NCBI GenBank assembly: GCA_050633545.1
Contig: JBOEGS010000002.1
Span: forward strand, 496,001-560,000
Source of the DNA: Litorivita sp050633545
Lineage (GTDB): Bacteria > Pseudomonadota > Alphaproteobacteria > Rhodobacterales > Rhodobacteraceae
DNA: 64,000 nucleotides
Direction of reading: 5' to 3'
The translations under genes were made by a program, and so were the position numbers. The notes beneath the pieces were generated by a model that saw only the letters and a list, made by a program, of their open reading frames with translations, was not told where the DNA came from and did not search any database. How positions within the stretch are numbered: the stretch's first letter is position 1; the number at the start of each line of letters is the position of its first letter. Shown here piece by piece: positions 7,758-16,894 of this stretch.

Positions 7758-8627
7758 TTAGATACGCACCAGTTTCTCGTAGCTCTCCGCGATATCGCGG
7801 GTCAAAGCGCCGACCTCGAATTTGAAATCACCGATCTGCCCCACGGGCGTAACCTCGGCGGCGGTGCCGGTGAGCCAGCATTGCTCGAAGCCTTCGAGTT
7901 CCTCGGGCATGATATGGCGCTCGTGCACCGTCACGCCGCGCTCGGCCAGCATACCCAAAACCGTTTGGCGGGTGATGCCGTTGAGGAAGCAATCGGGCTT
8001 GGGCGTGTGCACTTCGCCGTCTTTGACAAAGAAGATATTCGCGCCGGTCGCCTCGGCCACATAGCCGCGATAATCGAACATCAGCGCGTCCGAGCATCCC
8101 TTGGCCTCGGCGGCATGTTTGGACATGGTGCAGATCATATAGAGACCGGCGGCTTTGGCCTCGCACGGAATGGTCGCGGGGTCAGGGCGGCGCCATTTCG
8201 CGATGTCGAGCTTGGCGCCCTTCATCTTGGCATCGCCGTAATAGTTGCCCCATTCCCATCCGGCCACGGCCAAACGCACGGGGTTCTTTTTCGCCGAAAC
8301 GCCCATGTCCTCGCCTGCACCGCGCCACGCCACCGCGCGCACATAGGCATCGGTCCAACCGTTCGCCTCCAGCATCGCGTATTTCGCGGCTTCGATTTGC
8401 TCGACCGAATAGGGAATGTCGAAATCCAGAAGATTGGCCGAGCGTTTCAGGCGCTTGGAATGTTCGACGCCCTTGAAGATCTTGCCGTTGTAGCAACGCT
8501 CGCCCTCGAAGACGGAGGAGGCATAATGCAGCGCATGGGTCAGGATATGCACCTTTGCATCGCGCCACTCGACAAGTGTGCCATCCATCCAGATTTTGCC
8601 GTCGCGATCATCATATGCGCCCGTCAT
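7758..8627 (-). CDS. ilvE: Branched-chain amino acid aminotransferase
   Basis: 289 residues, fold-type IV PLP aminotransferase. It interconverts valine, leucine and isoleucine with their 2-oxo acids using glutamate/2-oxoglutarate. Visible: WMDGTLVEW N-terminus, HALHYASSVFEG, likely catalytic lysine K158 in PCEAKAAGLY, and the EATGANIFFV cofactor segment. The ORF could extend to 8714, but the ATG at 8625-8627 is preceded by AAGGAA and matches the family start. It diverges from the petP-like gene across 182 bp. Confidence 0.93.
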   Translation of the reverse strand: MTGAYDDRDGKIWMDGTLVEWRDAKVHILTHALHYASSVFEGERCYNGKIFKGVEHSKRLKRSANLLDFDIPYSVEQIEAAKYAMLEANGWTDAYVRAVAWRGAGEDMGVSAKKNPVRLAVAGWEWGNYYGDAKMKGAKLDIAKWRRPDPATIPCEAKAAGLYMICTMSKHAAEAKGCSDALMFDYRGYVAEATGANIFFVKDGEVHTPKPDCFLNGITRQTVLGMLAERGVTVHERHIMPEELEGFEQCWLTGTAAEVTPVGQIGDFKFEVGALTRDIAESYEKLVRI

Positions 8628-8809
8628 CTTATGTTCCTTCACGTTGCGCGGCCACGCCGCAGATTTGCATTTGTTGCGCCAGTTAATCCCGAAACGGACA
8701 TAATATTGCGCCAAAATCGAGATTCGCTACCAGTTAGGACTTGGAATGTCAACATAGCTGACCTAGACTGCCCCCAAAGCGGGCAAATTGTGAACGTCAG
8801 GAGGGAATT

Positions 8810-9307
8810 ATGTCAGATGTGCATGGCGGCGAGAACCTTCTGTTTTTGACAGACGAGCAATTGCGACAAGGGATCGAGGCGATGTTCTTTGCCTACCGAG
8901 GCTTCACCGCCGATCCCGACCGCATACTGGAGGGTATGGCCTACGGGCGCGCCCATCACCGCGCGTTGCACTTCATCGCCCGCGCGCCCGGCACGACGGT
9001 GAACAACCTGTTGGCCATCTTGGGCGTGACCAAACAATCGCTCAACCGCGTGCTGCGCACTTTGGTCGAGGACGGATTGGTCGAATCGCGCGTCGGAAAA
9101 TCGGACAAGCGCGAGCGAAATTTGTTTTTGACCGAGGAGGGCGCGGCGCTCGAGCGTAAGCTGTCGGATGCGCAGCGCAGCCGGATGCGCAGCGCCTACC
9201 GCGCCGCCGGACCCGAAGCCGTCGCAGGGTTCCGCACCGTATTGGAGGCGATGATGGATGGCGAAATGCGCCGCCGATATTTGCGCCTCAAGGATGGCGG
9301 CTCATGA
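8810..9307 (+). CDS. petP: MarR-family transcriptional regulator, PetP-like
   Basis: 165 residues with a winged helix-turn-helix (~55-115: ALHFIARAPG, TVNNLLAILGVTKQSLNRVL, then a wing with KSDKRERNLFLTEEG). The ATG has AGGAGGG 6 nt upstream. The stop overlaps the start of the following response regulator by 4 nt (ATGA). The MarR plus OmpR-type pairing matches petP-petR of Rhodobacter, described next to the bc1 genes and needed for their expression there. Here petABC lies about 19 kb away, so the name rests on family and gene order. Confidence 0.75.
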   Translation: MSDVHGGENLLFLTDEQLRQGIEAMFFAYRGFTADPDRILEGMAYGRAHHRALHFIARAPGTTVNNLLAILGVTKQSLNRVLRTLVEDGLVESRVGKSDKRERNLFLTEEGAALERKLSDAQRSRMRSAYRAAGPEAVAGFRTVLEAMMDGEMRRRYLRLKDGGS

Positions 9308-10005
9308 GCGATCTTGCCCCGCATCTGTTGATCGTGGATGACGACGAGCGCATCCGCGGATTGCTGCAAAAATTCCTGACCCGCCACGGGTTCTTGGTCA
9401 CCGCTGCCCGCGATGCGGCCCATGCGCGGCGTATTCTGGCGGGGCTGGAATTCGACCTGATCGTTCTTGATGTCATGATGCCGGGCGAGGACGGTGTTGC
9501 CTTGACCCGCGCCCTGTCCAAAACGCTCCCGACGCCGATCCTTTTGCTCACCGCCAAGGGTGAGACCTCCGAGCGCATCGAGGGGCTGGAGGCAGGGGCG
9601 GATGATTACCTCGCCAAACCGTTCGAGCCCAAAGAGCTATTGCTGCGGATCAACGCCATACTGCGCCGTATGCCCGAACAGGCACCGCCCGATCTGGCGC
9701 CAAAGCTGCTGCTTCTCGGTCCCGTGCGCTATGATATCGAGCGCGGCGAGTTGTGGCGCGGCGATGAATTGGTGCGCCTGACCGCCACCGAAAGCCAGTT
9801 GATGAAGATTTTCGCGGCCCGCGCCGGCGAGGCGATCTCGCGCAGCGCTTTGGTCGAGGACCTCGGCCGCGATGGTGACAGCGCCCAAGAGCGTGCGGTG
9901 GATGTGCAAATCACCCGTCTGCGCCGCAAAATCGAGGCCGACCCGAAACAGCCGCGTTACCTGCAAACCGTGCGCGGCGAAGGCTATATGCTCAGCCCCG
10001 AATAG
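9304..10005 (+). CDS. petR: OmpR-type response regulator, PetR-like
   Basis: 233 residues. Receiver domain (1-~120) with acidic pocket D12-D14, phospho-acceptor D56 in LIVLDVMMPG and conserved K105 in LAKPF. C-terminal winged-helix DNA-binding domain (~135-230) with LTATESQL and the RRKIEADPKQPRYLQTVRG segment typical of OmpR/PhoB. No histidine kinase gene is adjacent, as in Rhodobacter petR. Translation is coupled to the MarR gene by the 4-nt overlap. Confidence 0.85.
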   Translation: MSDLAPHLLIVDDDERIRGLLQKFLTRHGFLVTAARDAAHARRILAGLEFDLIVLDVMMPGEDGVALTRALSKTLPTPILLLTAKGETSERIEGLEAGADDYLAKPFEPKELLLRINAILRRMPEQAPPDLAPKLLLLGPVRYDIERGELWRGDELVRLTATESQLMKIFAARAGEAISRSALVEDLGRDGDSAQERAVDVQITRLRRKIEADPKQPRYLQTVRGEGYMLSPE

Positions 10006-10065
10006 AGGCTTGCCGCGCGCGCCGCGCCGCGTCAGGATGGCCCCAACAGAAGGGGGAGAACCGCA

Positions 10066-10995
10066 ATGACCGTCGCGTTTTTCATGCATGAGGATTGCCT
10101 CAATCACATCACGCCCGAGGGCCACCCCGAGCAGGTCGCGCGCCTGCGCCGCATTGCCGAGGCGCTCGGCAGTCCTGATTTTGATGCACTTGACCGCCGC
10201 GCCGCGCCGCTCGGCGAGGATGCCGATATCGCCCTGTGCCATCCACAAAGCTACATCGACCGGATCGCCAGCGCCGTGCCCGACGAGGGGCGCGCGCGTC
10301 TGGACGAGGATACATGGCTTTCGGCGGGTTCGATGACCGCCGCGCGCCGCGCCGTTGGCGGGGCGATTGCCGCCGTCGATGCGGTGTTGGACGGATCGGC
10401 GCAAAAAGCCTTTGTCGCCGCCCGCCCGCCAGGGCATCACGCCGAAACCGCCACGCCGATGGGGTTTTGCCTCTTTGGCAATATCGCCATCGCCGCCCGC
10501 CATGCGCTAGAGCGGCGCGGCCTGTCGCGTGTTGCTGTCGTGGATTTCGACGTGCACCACGGCAATGGCACGCAGGATCTGCTTTGGAACGAGGCGCGCG
10601 CGCTTTTCATCGGCTCGCATCAATCGCCGCTCTGGCCCGGAACCGGCCGTGCGTCAGAAACCGGCGCGCATGGCAATGTGATGAATATCGAACTTGCACC
10701 GGATAGCGGAGGCACCGAAATGCGCGCCGCCTATGAGGCCGAGGTCTTCCCCGCGCTGGAGGATTTCAAGCCCGAGCTTCTGCTCGTCTCCGCAGGGTTT
10801 GACGCCCATGCGCGCGATCCTCTGGCGCAGCTCAACTGGCAAACAGACGATTACGTATGGTTGACCGAACGCCTGTGCGATGTCGCGGCGCGCCATTGCG
10901 GCGGCAAGCTGGTGTCCTTGCTGGAGGGGGGCTATGATCTGGACGCTTTGGCGCAGGCCAGCGCCGCCCATGTCGGCGCGCTCCTCTCGGCCTAA
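10066..10995 (+). CDS. Histone deacetylase-fold amidohydrolase (class II HDAC-like / acetylpolyamine amidohydrolase superfamily)
   Basis: 309 residues with all hallmark motifs: RPPGHHAE with H124-H125, VVDFDVHHGNGTQ with zinc ligands D162 and H164, SAGFDAH with D246, and GGY with Y290. A zinc-dependent deacetylase is therefore well supported. Bacterial members act on acetylated polyamines, acetoin-pathway proteins or other N-acyl amines; the many polyamine genes in the window make an acetylpolyamine role possible but unproven. ATG 10066 follows AAGGGGGAGAA. The 3' end overlaps the convergent phosphotransferase gene by 4 bp. Confidence 0.85.
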   Translation: MTVAFFMHEDCLNHITPEGHPEQVARLRRIAEALGSPDFDALDRRAAPLGEDADIALCHPQSYIDRIASAVPDEGRARLDEDTWLSAGSMTAARRAVGGAIAAVDAVLDGSAQKAFVAARPPGHHAETATPMGFCLFGNIAIAARHALERRGLSRVAVVDFDVHHGNGTQDLLWNEARALFIGSHQSPLWPGTGRASETGAHGNVMNIELAPDSGGTEMRAAYEAEVFPALEDFKPELLLVSAGFDAHARDPLAQLNWQTDDYVWLTERLCDVAARHCGGKLVSLLEGGYDLDALAQASAAHVGALLSA

Positions 10996-11993
10996 AGCGT
11001 CAATTCACGCAGGTCTTCAAACAGCCGCTCGGCCAGCTCGATGCTGTTGTTGAGCCGTGTCGTGACCTCGTTTTTCGACTCCACCCGCGTCAGCGTTTCT
11101 ACCGCAATCATATAGGGGATGAACAGGTCACGCTCGTCGTCGCTCATCGCGAAGGCGCGGGCAAAAGCGTCGATCGAAGCCCCGTCGACACCATAGCGGC
11201 GCGCATCGCCCGTCCACAAATGCCGCCGCGCGTTATAGATCAGGTAGCGCGCGATATCGCGGTAGATCGGCATCAAGAACGACGAGCCAAGATCAAGCCC
11301 CGTCAGCCGCGTGCCATCGGGCGCGATGATCAGGTTCAGCGGATGGAAATCCCCGTGGCACACGGCCACGCGCCATTCCATATCCTTGACCATACGGCCC
11401 AGTTTCTTGGTCTTTTGCAAAACCTTGCCCTCGATCTTGCGGAGCTGTTCGAAGGGCTGCGCTGCTGCGGCGGTTTCGCAGCGGCGCGCCCAGTTGCGCC
11501 AATCGACGCCGCGCCGCTCGGTACTGGGCGCGCAATATTGTGCGAGCCATCGGGCGCTGGCCTCGATATGGGGCAAACGCTCTTCGCGCGGCAATGACCA
11601 CAGATGCATCATCAAGGGTCGGCCTTCTGCGCGGCTGATCGCGGTGATGCCCTCGGCTTCATCGAAAAACATCGGCTCCGGCACGCGGCAGACGCCCTCG
11701 CGCATATACGGATAAATGCGGTTCAGCTCGGCCCATTGCTCGGCGCTCTGGCGCCTCTCGTCACCGCTGAGCGCAAGGCGAAACACCGCCTGCTGCCCGC
11801 GCAATGTCCCCGCGAACAGCGCGCGTTTTTTCGGGACGATGCGCAAAATATCCTGCAGCACCATCGTGCGCAGACCCTCATGCGCGCCGCCCGCGGCCTC
11901 CAACCTCTCGGTGGCATTCAGCGCCGCCTGCGGATCGCGCAGGGCGCTCTCGGCCTCGATTATGGGTGTCTCTTTGTGCTCGCTTTCTTGCAT
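10992..11993 (-). CDS. Aminoglycoside phosphotransferase-family (APH/choline kinase-like) protein
   Basis: 333 residues from the ATG at 11991-11993; an in-frame TTG at 12011 would add six residues and neither has a good ribosome site. The kinase-like fold is recognised by the catalytic loop CHGDFHPLNLI and the metal-binding GLDLGSSF. An N-terminal helical region with FRLALSGDERRQSAEQW replaces a normal ATP loop and lysine, so activity is uncertain. Substrate unknown; family members phosphorylate small hydroxylated compounds. Faces xseB divergently. Confidence 0.7.
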   Translation of the reverse strand: MQESEHKETPIIEAESALRDPQAALNATERLEAAGGAHEGLRTMVLQDILRIVPKKRALFAGTLRGQQAVFRLALSGDERRQSAEQWAELNRIYPYMREGVCRVPEPMFFDEAEGITAISRAEGRPLMMHLWSLPREERLPHIEASARWLAQYCAPSTERRGVDWRNWARRCETAAAAQPFEQLRKIEGKVLQKTKKLGRMVKDMEWRVAVCHGDFHPLNLIIAPDGTRLTGLDLGSSFLMPIYRDIARYLIYNARRHLWTGDARRYGVDGASIDAFARAFAMSDDERDLFIPYMIAVETLTRVESKNEVTTRLNNSIELAERLFEDLRELTL

Positions 11994-12103
11994 GGGGGAA
12001 ACTTGCGGCAATCGCGCGCCATGCGCAAGGCGCTGCGCGATTGAACCCCGCCGCGCCCGCCGCTATGATCGCGCCAAAGCTGCCAGCCGCAAAAGGACGC
12101 ACC

Positions 12104-12352
12104 ATGAGCGAGACCGCGACAGACCCATCCCAAATGACATTCGAACAGGCCATGGCCGAGTTGGAGCAGGTCGTCGGCCAGCTTGAGCGCGGCGATGTGG
12201 CGCTGGAGGATTCGATCAAGCTTTACGAGCGCGGCGCGGAGTTGAAAAAGCGCTGCGAGGCCAAGCTCAAGGAAGCCGAGGAAAAGGTCGCGGCGATCAC
12301 GTTGGACGCCAATGGCGCGCCGCAAGGAACCACCCCTGTCGAGGGACTTTGA
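12104..12352 (+). CDS. xseB: Exodeoxyribonuclease VII small subunit
   Basis: 82 residues with the XseB signature FEQAMAELEQVVGQLERGDVALEDS split over ~13-40 and LYERGAELKKRCE following. It forms a complex with XseA that degrades single-stranded DNA; xseA is not in the window. ATG 12104 is preceded by AAAGGACG. The next gene ispA starts with GTG immediately after its stop, the usual alphaproteobacterial arrangement. Confidence 0.92.
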   Translation: MSETATDPSQMTFEQAMAELEQVVGQLERGDVALEDSIKLYERGAELKKRCEAKLKEAEEKVAAITLDANGAPQGTTPVEGL

Positions 12353-13222
12353 GTGTTTCAAACCGACCTGACCGCGCGGGCCGCACAAGCGGGCGCGCAC
12401 CTCGAGCATGTATTGGCCCCTTTGGGCGATCAGCCGGTAATCGAGGCGATGCGCTACGGGCTGCGCGGCGGTAAGGGGCTGCGCGCCTATCTGGTGCTGG
12501 AAAGCGCCGCTTTGCATGATGTGACGGCTCCCCGTGCGATTTGGCCTGCCGCCGCGATCGAGGCGATGCATGCCTATAGTTTGATCCATGATGACCTGCC
12601 CGCGATGGATGATGATGATCTGCGCCGCGGGCAACCGACGGTCCATGTCAAATGGGACGAGGCCACGGCGATTTTGGCGGGGGATGCCTTGCAATCCTTG
12701 GCCTTCGAGCTGGCGCTTGATCCGCGCGGGGCCGAGGCGGCGCAGGCGCGGGCCGATCTGGCGCTGACATTGGCAAAGGCCGCCGGCGCGCGCGGCATGG
12801 TTTTGGGCCAAGCGCTCGATATCGCCGCCGAAACCGCCGCCGCGCCGTTGAATTTGCAGCAGATCACCGCCTTGCAAAATGGCAAGACGGGCGCATTGAT
12901 CGCGTGGTCGGCCACGGCGGGGCCGCGCATGGTCGGGGCCGATACCGGCGCGATGCAGGCTTACGCCGAGGCGCTTGGCCTTGCCTTTCAGATCGCCGAT
13001 GACATCTTGGACGTAGAGGGCGACGAGAAAACCGCCGGAAAGCGGCTGCAAAAGGACGCAAGCGCGGGCAAGGCGACATTTGTCTCGCTCTTGGGTCTGG
13101 ACGGGGCCAGAGCGCGGGCCAAGGAATTGACCGAGGCGGCGATCGATGCGCTTTCTCCTTACGGCAAAGGCGCGGATGGCTTGCGGGATGCCGCGCGTTT
13201 CGTTATCTCGCGTCAAAGCTAG
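12353..13222 (+). CDS. ispA: Farnesyl diphosphate synthase (polyprenyl synthetase)
   Basis: 289 residues. First Asp-rich motif DDLPAMD at 80-86 and second motif DDILD at 216-220 bind the magnesium-diphosphate. GGKGLRAYL (39-47) is the family N-terminal motif. It condenses IPP with DMAPP/GPP to farnesyl diphosphate for quinones and undecaprenyl phosphate. The GTG start abuts the xseB stop with no gap. It sits between xseB and dxs, which supplies its precursors. Confidence 0.93.
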   Translation: MFQTDLTARAAQAGAHLEHVLAPLGDQPVIEAMRYGLRGGKGLRAYLVLESAALHDVTAPRAIWPAAAIEAMHAYSLIHDDLPAMDDDDLRRGQPTVHVKWDEATAILAGDALQSLAFELALDPRGAEAAQARADLALTLAKAAGARGMVLGQALDIAAETAAAPLNLQQITALQNGKTGALIAWSATAGPRMVGADTGAMQAYAEALGLAFQIADDILDVEGDEKTAGKRLQKDASAGKATFVSLLGLDGARARAKELTEAAIDALSPYGKGADGLRDAARFVISRQS

Positions 13223-13280
13223 CCAAGCTGCGCCATGAGCGGCGTAGGTGCCAATTTGCCCCCCCAAGGAGGGCCATGCG

Positions 13281-15215
13281 ATGACCAGACCTGACACACC
13301 GCTTCTTGATAAGGTCGCCTCTCCGGCGGATCTCAAGCAGTTTTCCGATGCGCAGCTCAAACAGGTCGCGGGCGAATTGCGGGCCGAGACGATTTCGGCC
13401 GTCTCCGAAACCGGCGGGCATTTGGGCGCGGGCCTTGGCGTGATCGAATTGACCGTGGCGCTACATGCGGTTTTCGACGCACCCAAGGACAAGATCATCT
13501 GGGACGTGTCGCACCAAAGCTACCCGCATAAAATCCTCACCGGGCGGCGCGACCGTATTCGCACCCTGCGCCAAAAAGGCGGGCTGTCGGGGTTCACCAA
13601 ACGCTCCGAAAGCCCCTATGATCCTTTTGGCGCGGCGCATAGTTCGACCTCGATCTCGGCGGCCTTGGGGTTCGCCGTGGCGCGCGATCTGGGCGGCGCC
13701 TGCGAGGGCGGTGCGGGCGATGCGATTGCGGTGATCGGCGACGGGTCGATGTCGGCGGGCATGGCCTTCGAAGCGATGAACAACGCGGGCCATCTGGGCA
13801 AACGCCTGATCGTGATCCTCAATGACAACGAGATGTCGATCGCGCCGCCGGTCGGGGCGCTCTCGTCCTACCTGTCAAAGCTATACGCGGGCGAGCCGTT
13901 TCAAGAGCTCAAAGCCGCCGCCAAAGGCGCGGTGTCGCTGCTGCCGCCCCCCTTTCGCGAAGGCGCCAAGCGGGCCAAGGATATGCTCAAGGGCATGACC
14001 GTGGGCGGCACTTTGTTCGAGGCTTTGGGCTTTTCCTACATCGGCCCGCTCAACGGTCATGACATGGGGCAGCTTTTGCCCGTGCTGCGCACCGTCAAGG
14101 AGCGTGCCACCGGCCCGATCCTCATCCATATCAACACCGTCAAAGGCAAAGGCTATGCCCCCGCAGAGGCCGCCGATGACAAGGGCCATGCCACCGCGAA
14201 ATTCGATCTGGTGACGGGCAAACAGGTCAAAGCCAAATCCAACGCGCCCTCCTATACATCGGTCTTCTCGCGCGCACTTCTGGCCGAGGCGGCGCAGGAT
14301 CCGAAAATCTGCGCGGTCACCGCCGCGATGCCCGACGGCACGGGGCTCGGCCTGTTTGCCGAACGCTACCCCTCGCGCTGTTTCGATGTGGGCATTGCCG
14401 AACAACACGGCGTGACCTTTTCGGCGGCTTTAGCGGCGGGCGGAATGAAGCCGTTTTGCGCGATGTATTCGACCTTTTTGCAGCGCGGTTACGATCAAGT
14501 GGTGCATGATGTCGCGATCCAGCGCCTGCCGGTGCGCTTTGCCATTGATCGCGCGGGTCTGGTCGGCGCGGACGGGGCCACCCATGCGGGCAGCTTCGAC
14601 GTGGCCTTTCTTGCCAATCTGCCCGGCATGGTGGTGATGGCGGCGGCGGATGAGGCCGAATTGATGCATATGGTCGCCACGGCGGCGGCGCATGACGAGG
14701 GGCCGATTGCCTTTCGATATCCGCGCGGCGAAGGGGTAGGCGTCGATCTGCCCGAACGCGGCACGCCGCTCGAAATCGGCAAGGGCCGGATGATCCAGAC
14801 AGGCGGGCGCGTGGCGCTTTTGTCCTTTGGCACGCGGCTGGCGGAGGTGCAAAAAGCCGCCGAAGCGCTTGGCGCGCGTGGCATCACGCCCACCATTGCC
14901 GACGCGCGATTTGCCAAACCCCTGGACCGCGAGATGATCCTTGATCTGGCCGCAACCCATGAGGCGCTGATCACCATCGAAGAGGGCGCGATTGGCGGTT
15001 TCGGCAGCCATGTCGCGCAGCTATTGGCCGAGCAGGGCGCGTTTGATCAGGGGCTGAAATACCGCTCTATGGTCTTGCCCGATATCTTTATCGATCAATC
15101 CTCGCCCGAGGATATGTATCGCACCGCCGCGCTTTCGGCGGCGGATATCGAGGCCAAGGTTCTTGAGGTGCTGGGCGTGGCGCAGATCGCGGGTCAATCG
15201 GGCACCCGCGCCTGA
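13281..15215 (+). CDS. dxs: 1-deoxy-D-xylulose-5-phosphate synthase
   Basis: 644 residues, full length. The TPP/Mg motif GDGSMSAGMAFEAMNN begins near 153, GGHLGA with H47 is catalytic, and the transketolase pyrimidine domain contains DVGIAEQHGVTF. It makes DXP from pyruvate and glyceraldehyde 3-phosphate, the first step of the MEP isoprenoid pathway. The start ATG 13281 is chosen for AAGGAGGG at 13266-13273; an upstream in-frame start at 13248 lacks support. It follows ispA by 58 bp. Confidence 0.95.
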   Translation: MTRPDTPLLDKVASPADLKQFSDAQLKQVAGELRAETISAVSETGGHLGAGLGVIELTVALHAVFDAPKDKIIWDVSHQSYPHKILTGRRDRIRTLRQKGGLSGFTKRSESPYDPFGAAHSSTSISAALGFAVARDLGGACEGGAGDAIAVIGDGSMSAGMAFEAMNNAGHLGKRLIVILNDNEMSIAPPVGALSSYLSKLYAGEPFQELKAAAKGAVSLLPPPFREGAKRAKDMLKGMTVGGTLFEALGFSYIGPLNGHDMGQLLPVLRTVKERATGPILIHINTVKGKGYAPAEAADDKGHATAKFDLVTGKQVKAKSNAPSYTSVFSRALLAEAAQDPKICAVTAAMPDGTGLGLFAERYPSRCFDVGIAEQHGVTFSAALAAGGMKPFCAMYSTFLQRGYDQVVHDVAIQRLPVRFAIDRAGLVGADGATHAGSFDVAFLANLPGMVVMAAADEAELMHMVATAAAHDEGPIAFRYPRGEGVGVDLPERGTPLEIGKGRMIQTGGRVALLSFGTRLAEVQKAAEALGARGITPTIADARFAKPLDREMILDLAATHEALITIEEGAIGGFGSHVAQLLAEQGAFDQGLKYRSMVLPDIFIDQSSPEDMYRTAALSAADIEAKVLEVLGVAQIAGQSGTRA

Positions 15216-15221
15216 CGGGTT

Positions 15222-15824
15222 TCACGCGATCAGCCAATAGGCCATGCCGGAACTGGCGCTCACCCAAATATAGCCCAGCACGATAAACACCCCGTCACGG
15301 GCCAAAAGCCCGATGGCGAAAAAGGCGATGGCCGTGGCCAGAACCGAGGTGATAAAGGGCAGGATTTCGAGCATCGGGATCACCATCGTGATGGCGATGA
15401 TCGTCAGCAAGGTCGCCACATTGGCGCCGCGCGTCACCAACCAAGTGAGCCGGATCGCCATACGCGCGTCGATCCACGCGCAAATCGGGCGAAGCCACGC
15501 GATGGCGCGGTCCAAGCGTTCGGCAGCAACGCTGCGCCGTTTGATCATCTGCGGCAACCACACATGCGGGCGGCCAAAGAGCTTTTGCACCGTGATCAAG
15601 AATATGAACAGCGCCCCGATCGTAGGTAGGCCAAAAATCCCCGACAGCGGCGAGACAAGGATCAGCGCCGGCACAAGGATGATCGGCGAGAACGAATGAT
15701 CGCCCACTTGGGTCAATATATCCTCGACCGAGGCGCGCCCGTCCTTTGCCGCCGCTTGCACAGCGTCCAAAATCTCGCTCAGGCTGCGCAGCGCGTCGGC
15801 GCTGTCTTGTGGCGCGCGGTCCAT
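15222..15824 (-). CDS. ExoD-family exopolysaccharide synthesis protein
   Basis: 200 residues. The N-terminal ~60 residues are amphipathic (SLSEILDAVQAAAKDGRASVEDIL), followed by four or five hydrophobic helices, with FSPIILVPALILVSPLSGIFG spread across residues ~43-65 as the ExoD-type first membrane segment. ExoD is needed for alkaline tolerance and exopolysaccharide in rhizobia; the biochemical role is unknown. The ATG at 15822-15824 has AAGGAAC upstream and is preferred to the one at 15839. Convergent with dxs, 6 bp apart. Confidence 0.82.
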   Translation of the reverse strand: MDRAPQDSADALRSLSEILDAVQAAAKDGRASVEDILTQVGDHSFSPIILVPALILVSPLSGIFGLPTIGALFIFLITVQKLFGRPHVWLPQMIKRRSVAAERLDRAIAWLRPICAWIDARMAIRLTWLVTRGANVATLLTIIAITMVIPMLEILPFITSVLATAIAFFAIGLLARDGVFIVLGYIWVSASSGMAYWLIA

Positions 15825-15848
15825 GGGCCGTTCCTTCATTGCTGCCGG

Positions 15849-16739
15849 TTACGGCATTGTGCCCCCGTCTTCTGCATCAAGTAGGGCGCGCAGCCCGTCT
15901 CGGTAAGTGGGGTAGAGCAATTTTACACCCAACTCCTCTTGGATCAAATCGTTCCGCACCCGTTTGGATTCGGCATAAAAGCTGCGCGCCATCGGGGTCA
16001 TCTCGGCGCTGTCGAAATCTTCGGCAGGGGGCAGGGGCAGGCCCAGCAATTCAGCCGCGTAACCGATGACATCTTGCGGCGGGGCAGGGTCGTTGTCGCA
16101 CAGGTTATAGACCGCGCCCGCGCGGGGGCGGTTGATCGAGGCTTCGAGCACCTGCGCGATATCCTCGACATGGATACGGCTGAAAACCTGCCCCTGCTTG
16201 ATGATCCGCCGCGCGGTGCCGCTGCGCACCTTGGCAAAGGGGCCGCGCGTGGGGCCGTAGATGCCCGCAAGGCGAAAGATATGCAGCGGCAGATCGGGTA
16301 TGGATTGCCAATCGCGCTCGGCCTCGACGCGCCATTTTCCGCGCCGCGTCGACGGGCGAAGCGGCGTGTTCTCATCCACCCATCCGCCCGCATGATCGCC
16401 ATAAACCCCCGTGGTCGAAAGATACCCCGCCCATTCCAGATGCGGCGCGCGGGCGGCTATTTCGACGCGGTGGCTGCGCAAAAACGGATCGCCCTCGGCG
16501 TCCGGTCCGGCAGAGATCAACAGATGGCTGGCGCGCGCGAGCGCTGGGCCAAGATCGTCGCGCCCGATCAAAAGCGGCGTGATACCTTCGCCCTCAAGCG
16601 CGCCAAGTTTATCGGCGCTGCGGGTGGTGCCGAAAATGGTCCAGCCCTGCGGCGCCAGCCGCCGCGCCAAAGCCCGCGCGCTGTAACCGTGGCCATAAGA
16701 GAAGAGGGTTTTGTCAGTGGGAATATTCGTGTTGCTCAT
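15849..16739 (-). CDS. NAD-dependent epimerase/dehydratase family protein (extended SDR, YeeZ-like)
   Basis: 296 residues. N-terminal nucleotide-binding GHGYSARALARRL (a GxGxxx variant), YLSTTGVYGDHAG with the Thr/Tyr active-site region, and IFRLAGIYGP. The ORF extends to 16865, but the ATG at 16737-16739 gives the normal start directly before the Rossmann fold. It resembles YeeZ-type sugar-nucleotide epimerase relatives of unknown substrate. Divergent from adenine deaminase. Confidence 0.78.
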   Translation of the reverse strand: MSNTNIPTDKTLFSYGHGYSARALARRLAPQGWTIFGTTRSADKLGALEGEGITPLLIGRDDLGPALARASHLLISAGPDAEGDPFLRSHRVEIAARAPHLEWAGYLSTTGVYGDHAGGWVDENTPLRPSTRRGKWRVEAERDWQSIPDLPLHIFRLAGIYGPTRGPFAKVRSGTARRIIKQGQVFSRIHVEDIAQVLEASINRPRAGAVYNLCDNDPAPPQDVIGYAAELLGLPLPPAEDFDSAEMTPMARSFYAESKRVRNDLIQEELGVKLLYPTYRDGLRALLDAEDGGTMP

Positions 16740-16894
16740 AGGCGCAGTCTTGGCCGAGCGGCGCCGCCAAGGCAAGAGGCCGCCACGGCAACAGGCAGAC
16801 CGCAGCGCCTGCGGATGGGCGCAAATTCCCGATTGGCGGCCCGATGCGCGGGTTCGCCCTTGCACCCGCGCGTGAATACAGGAAAGGTTTTGTC

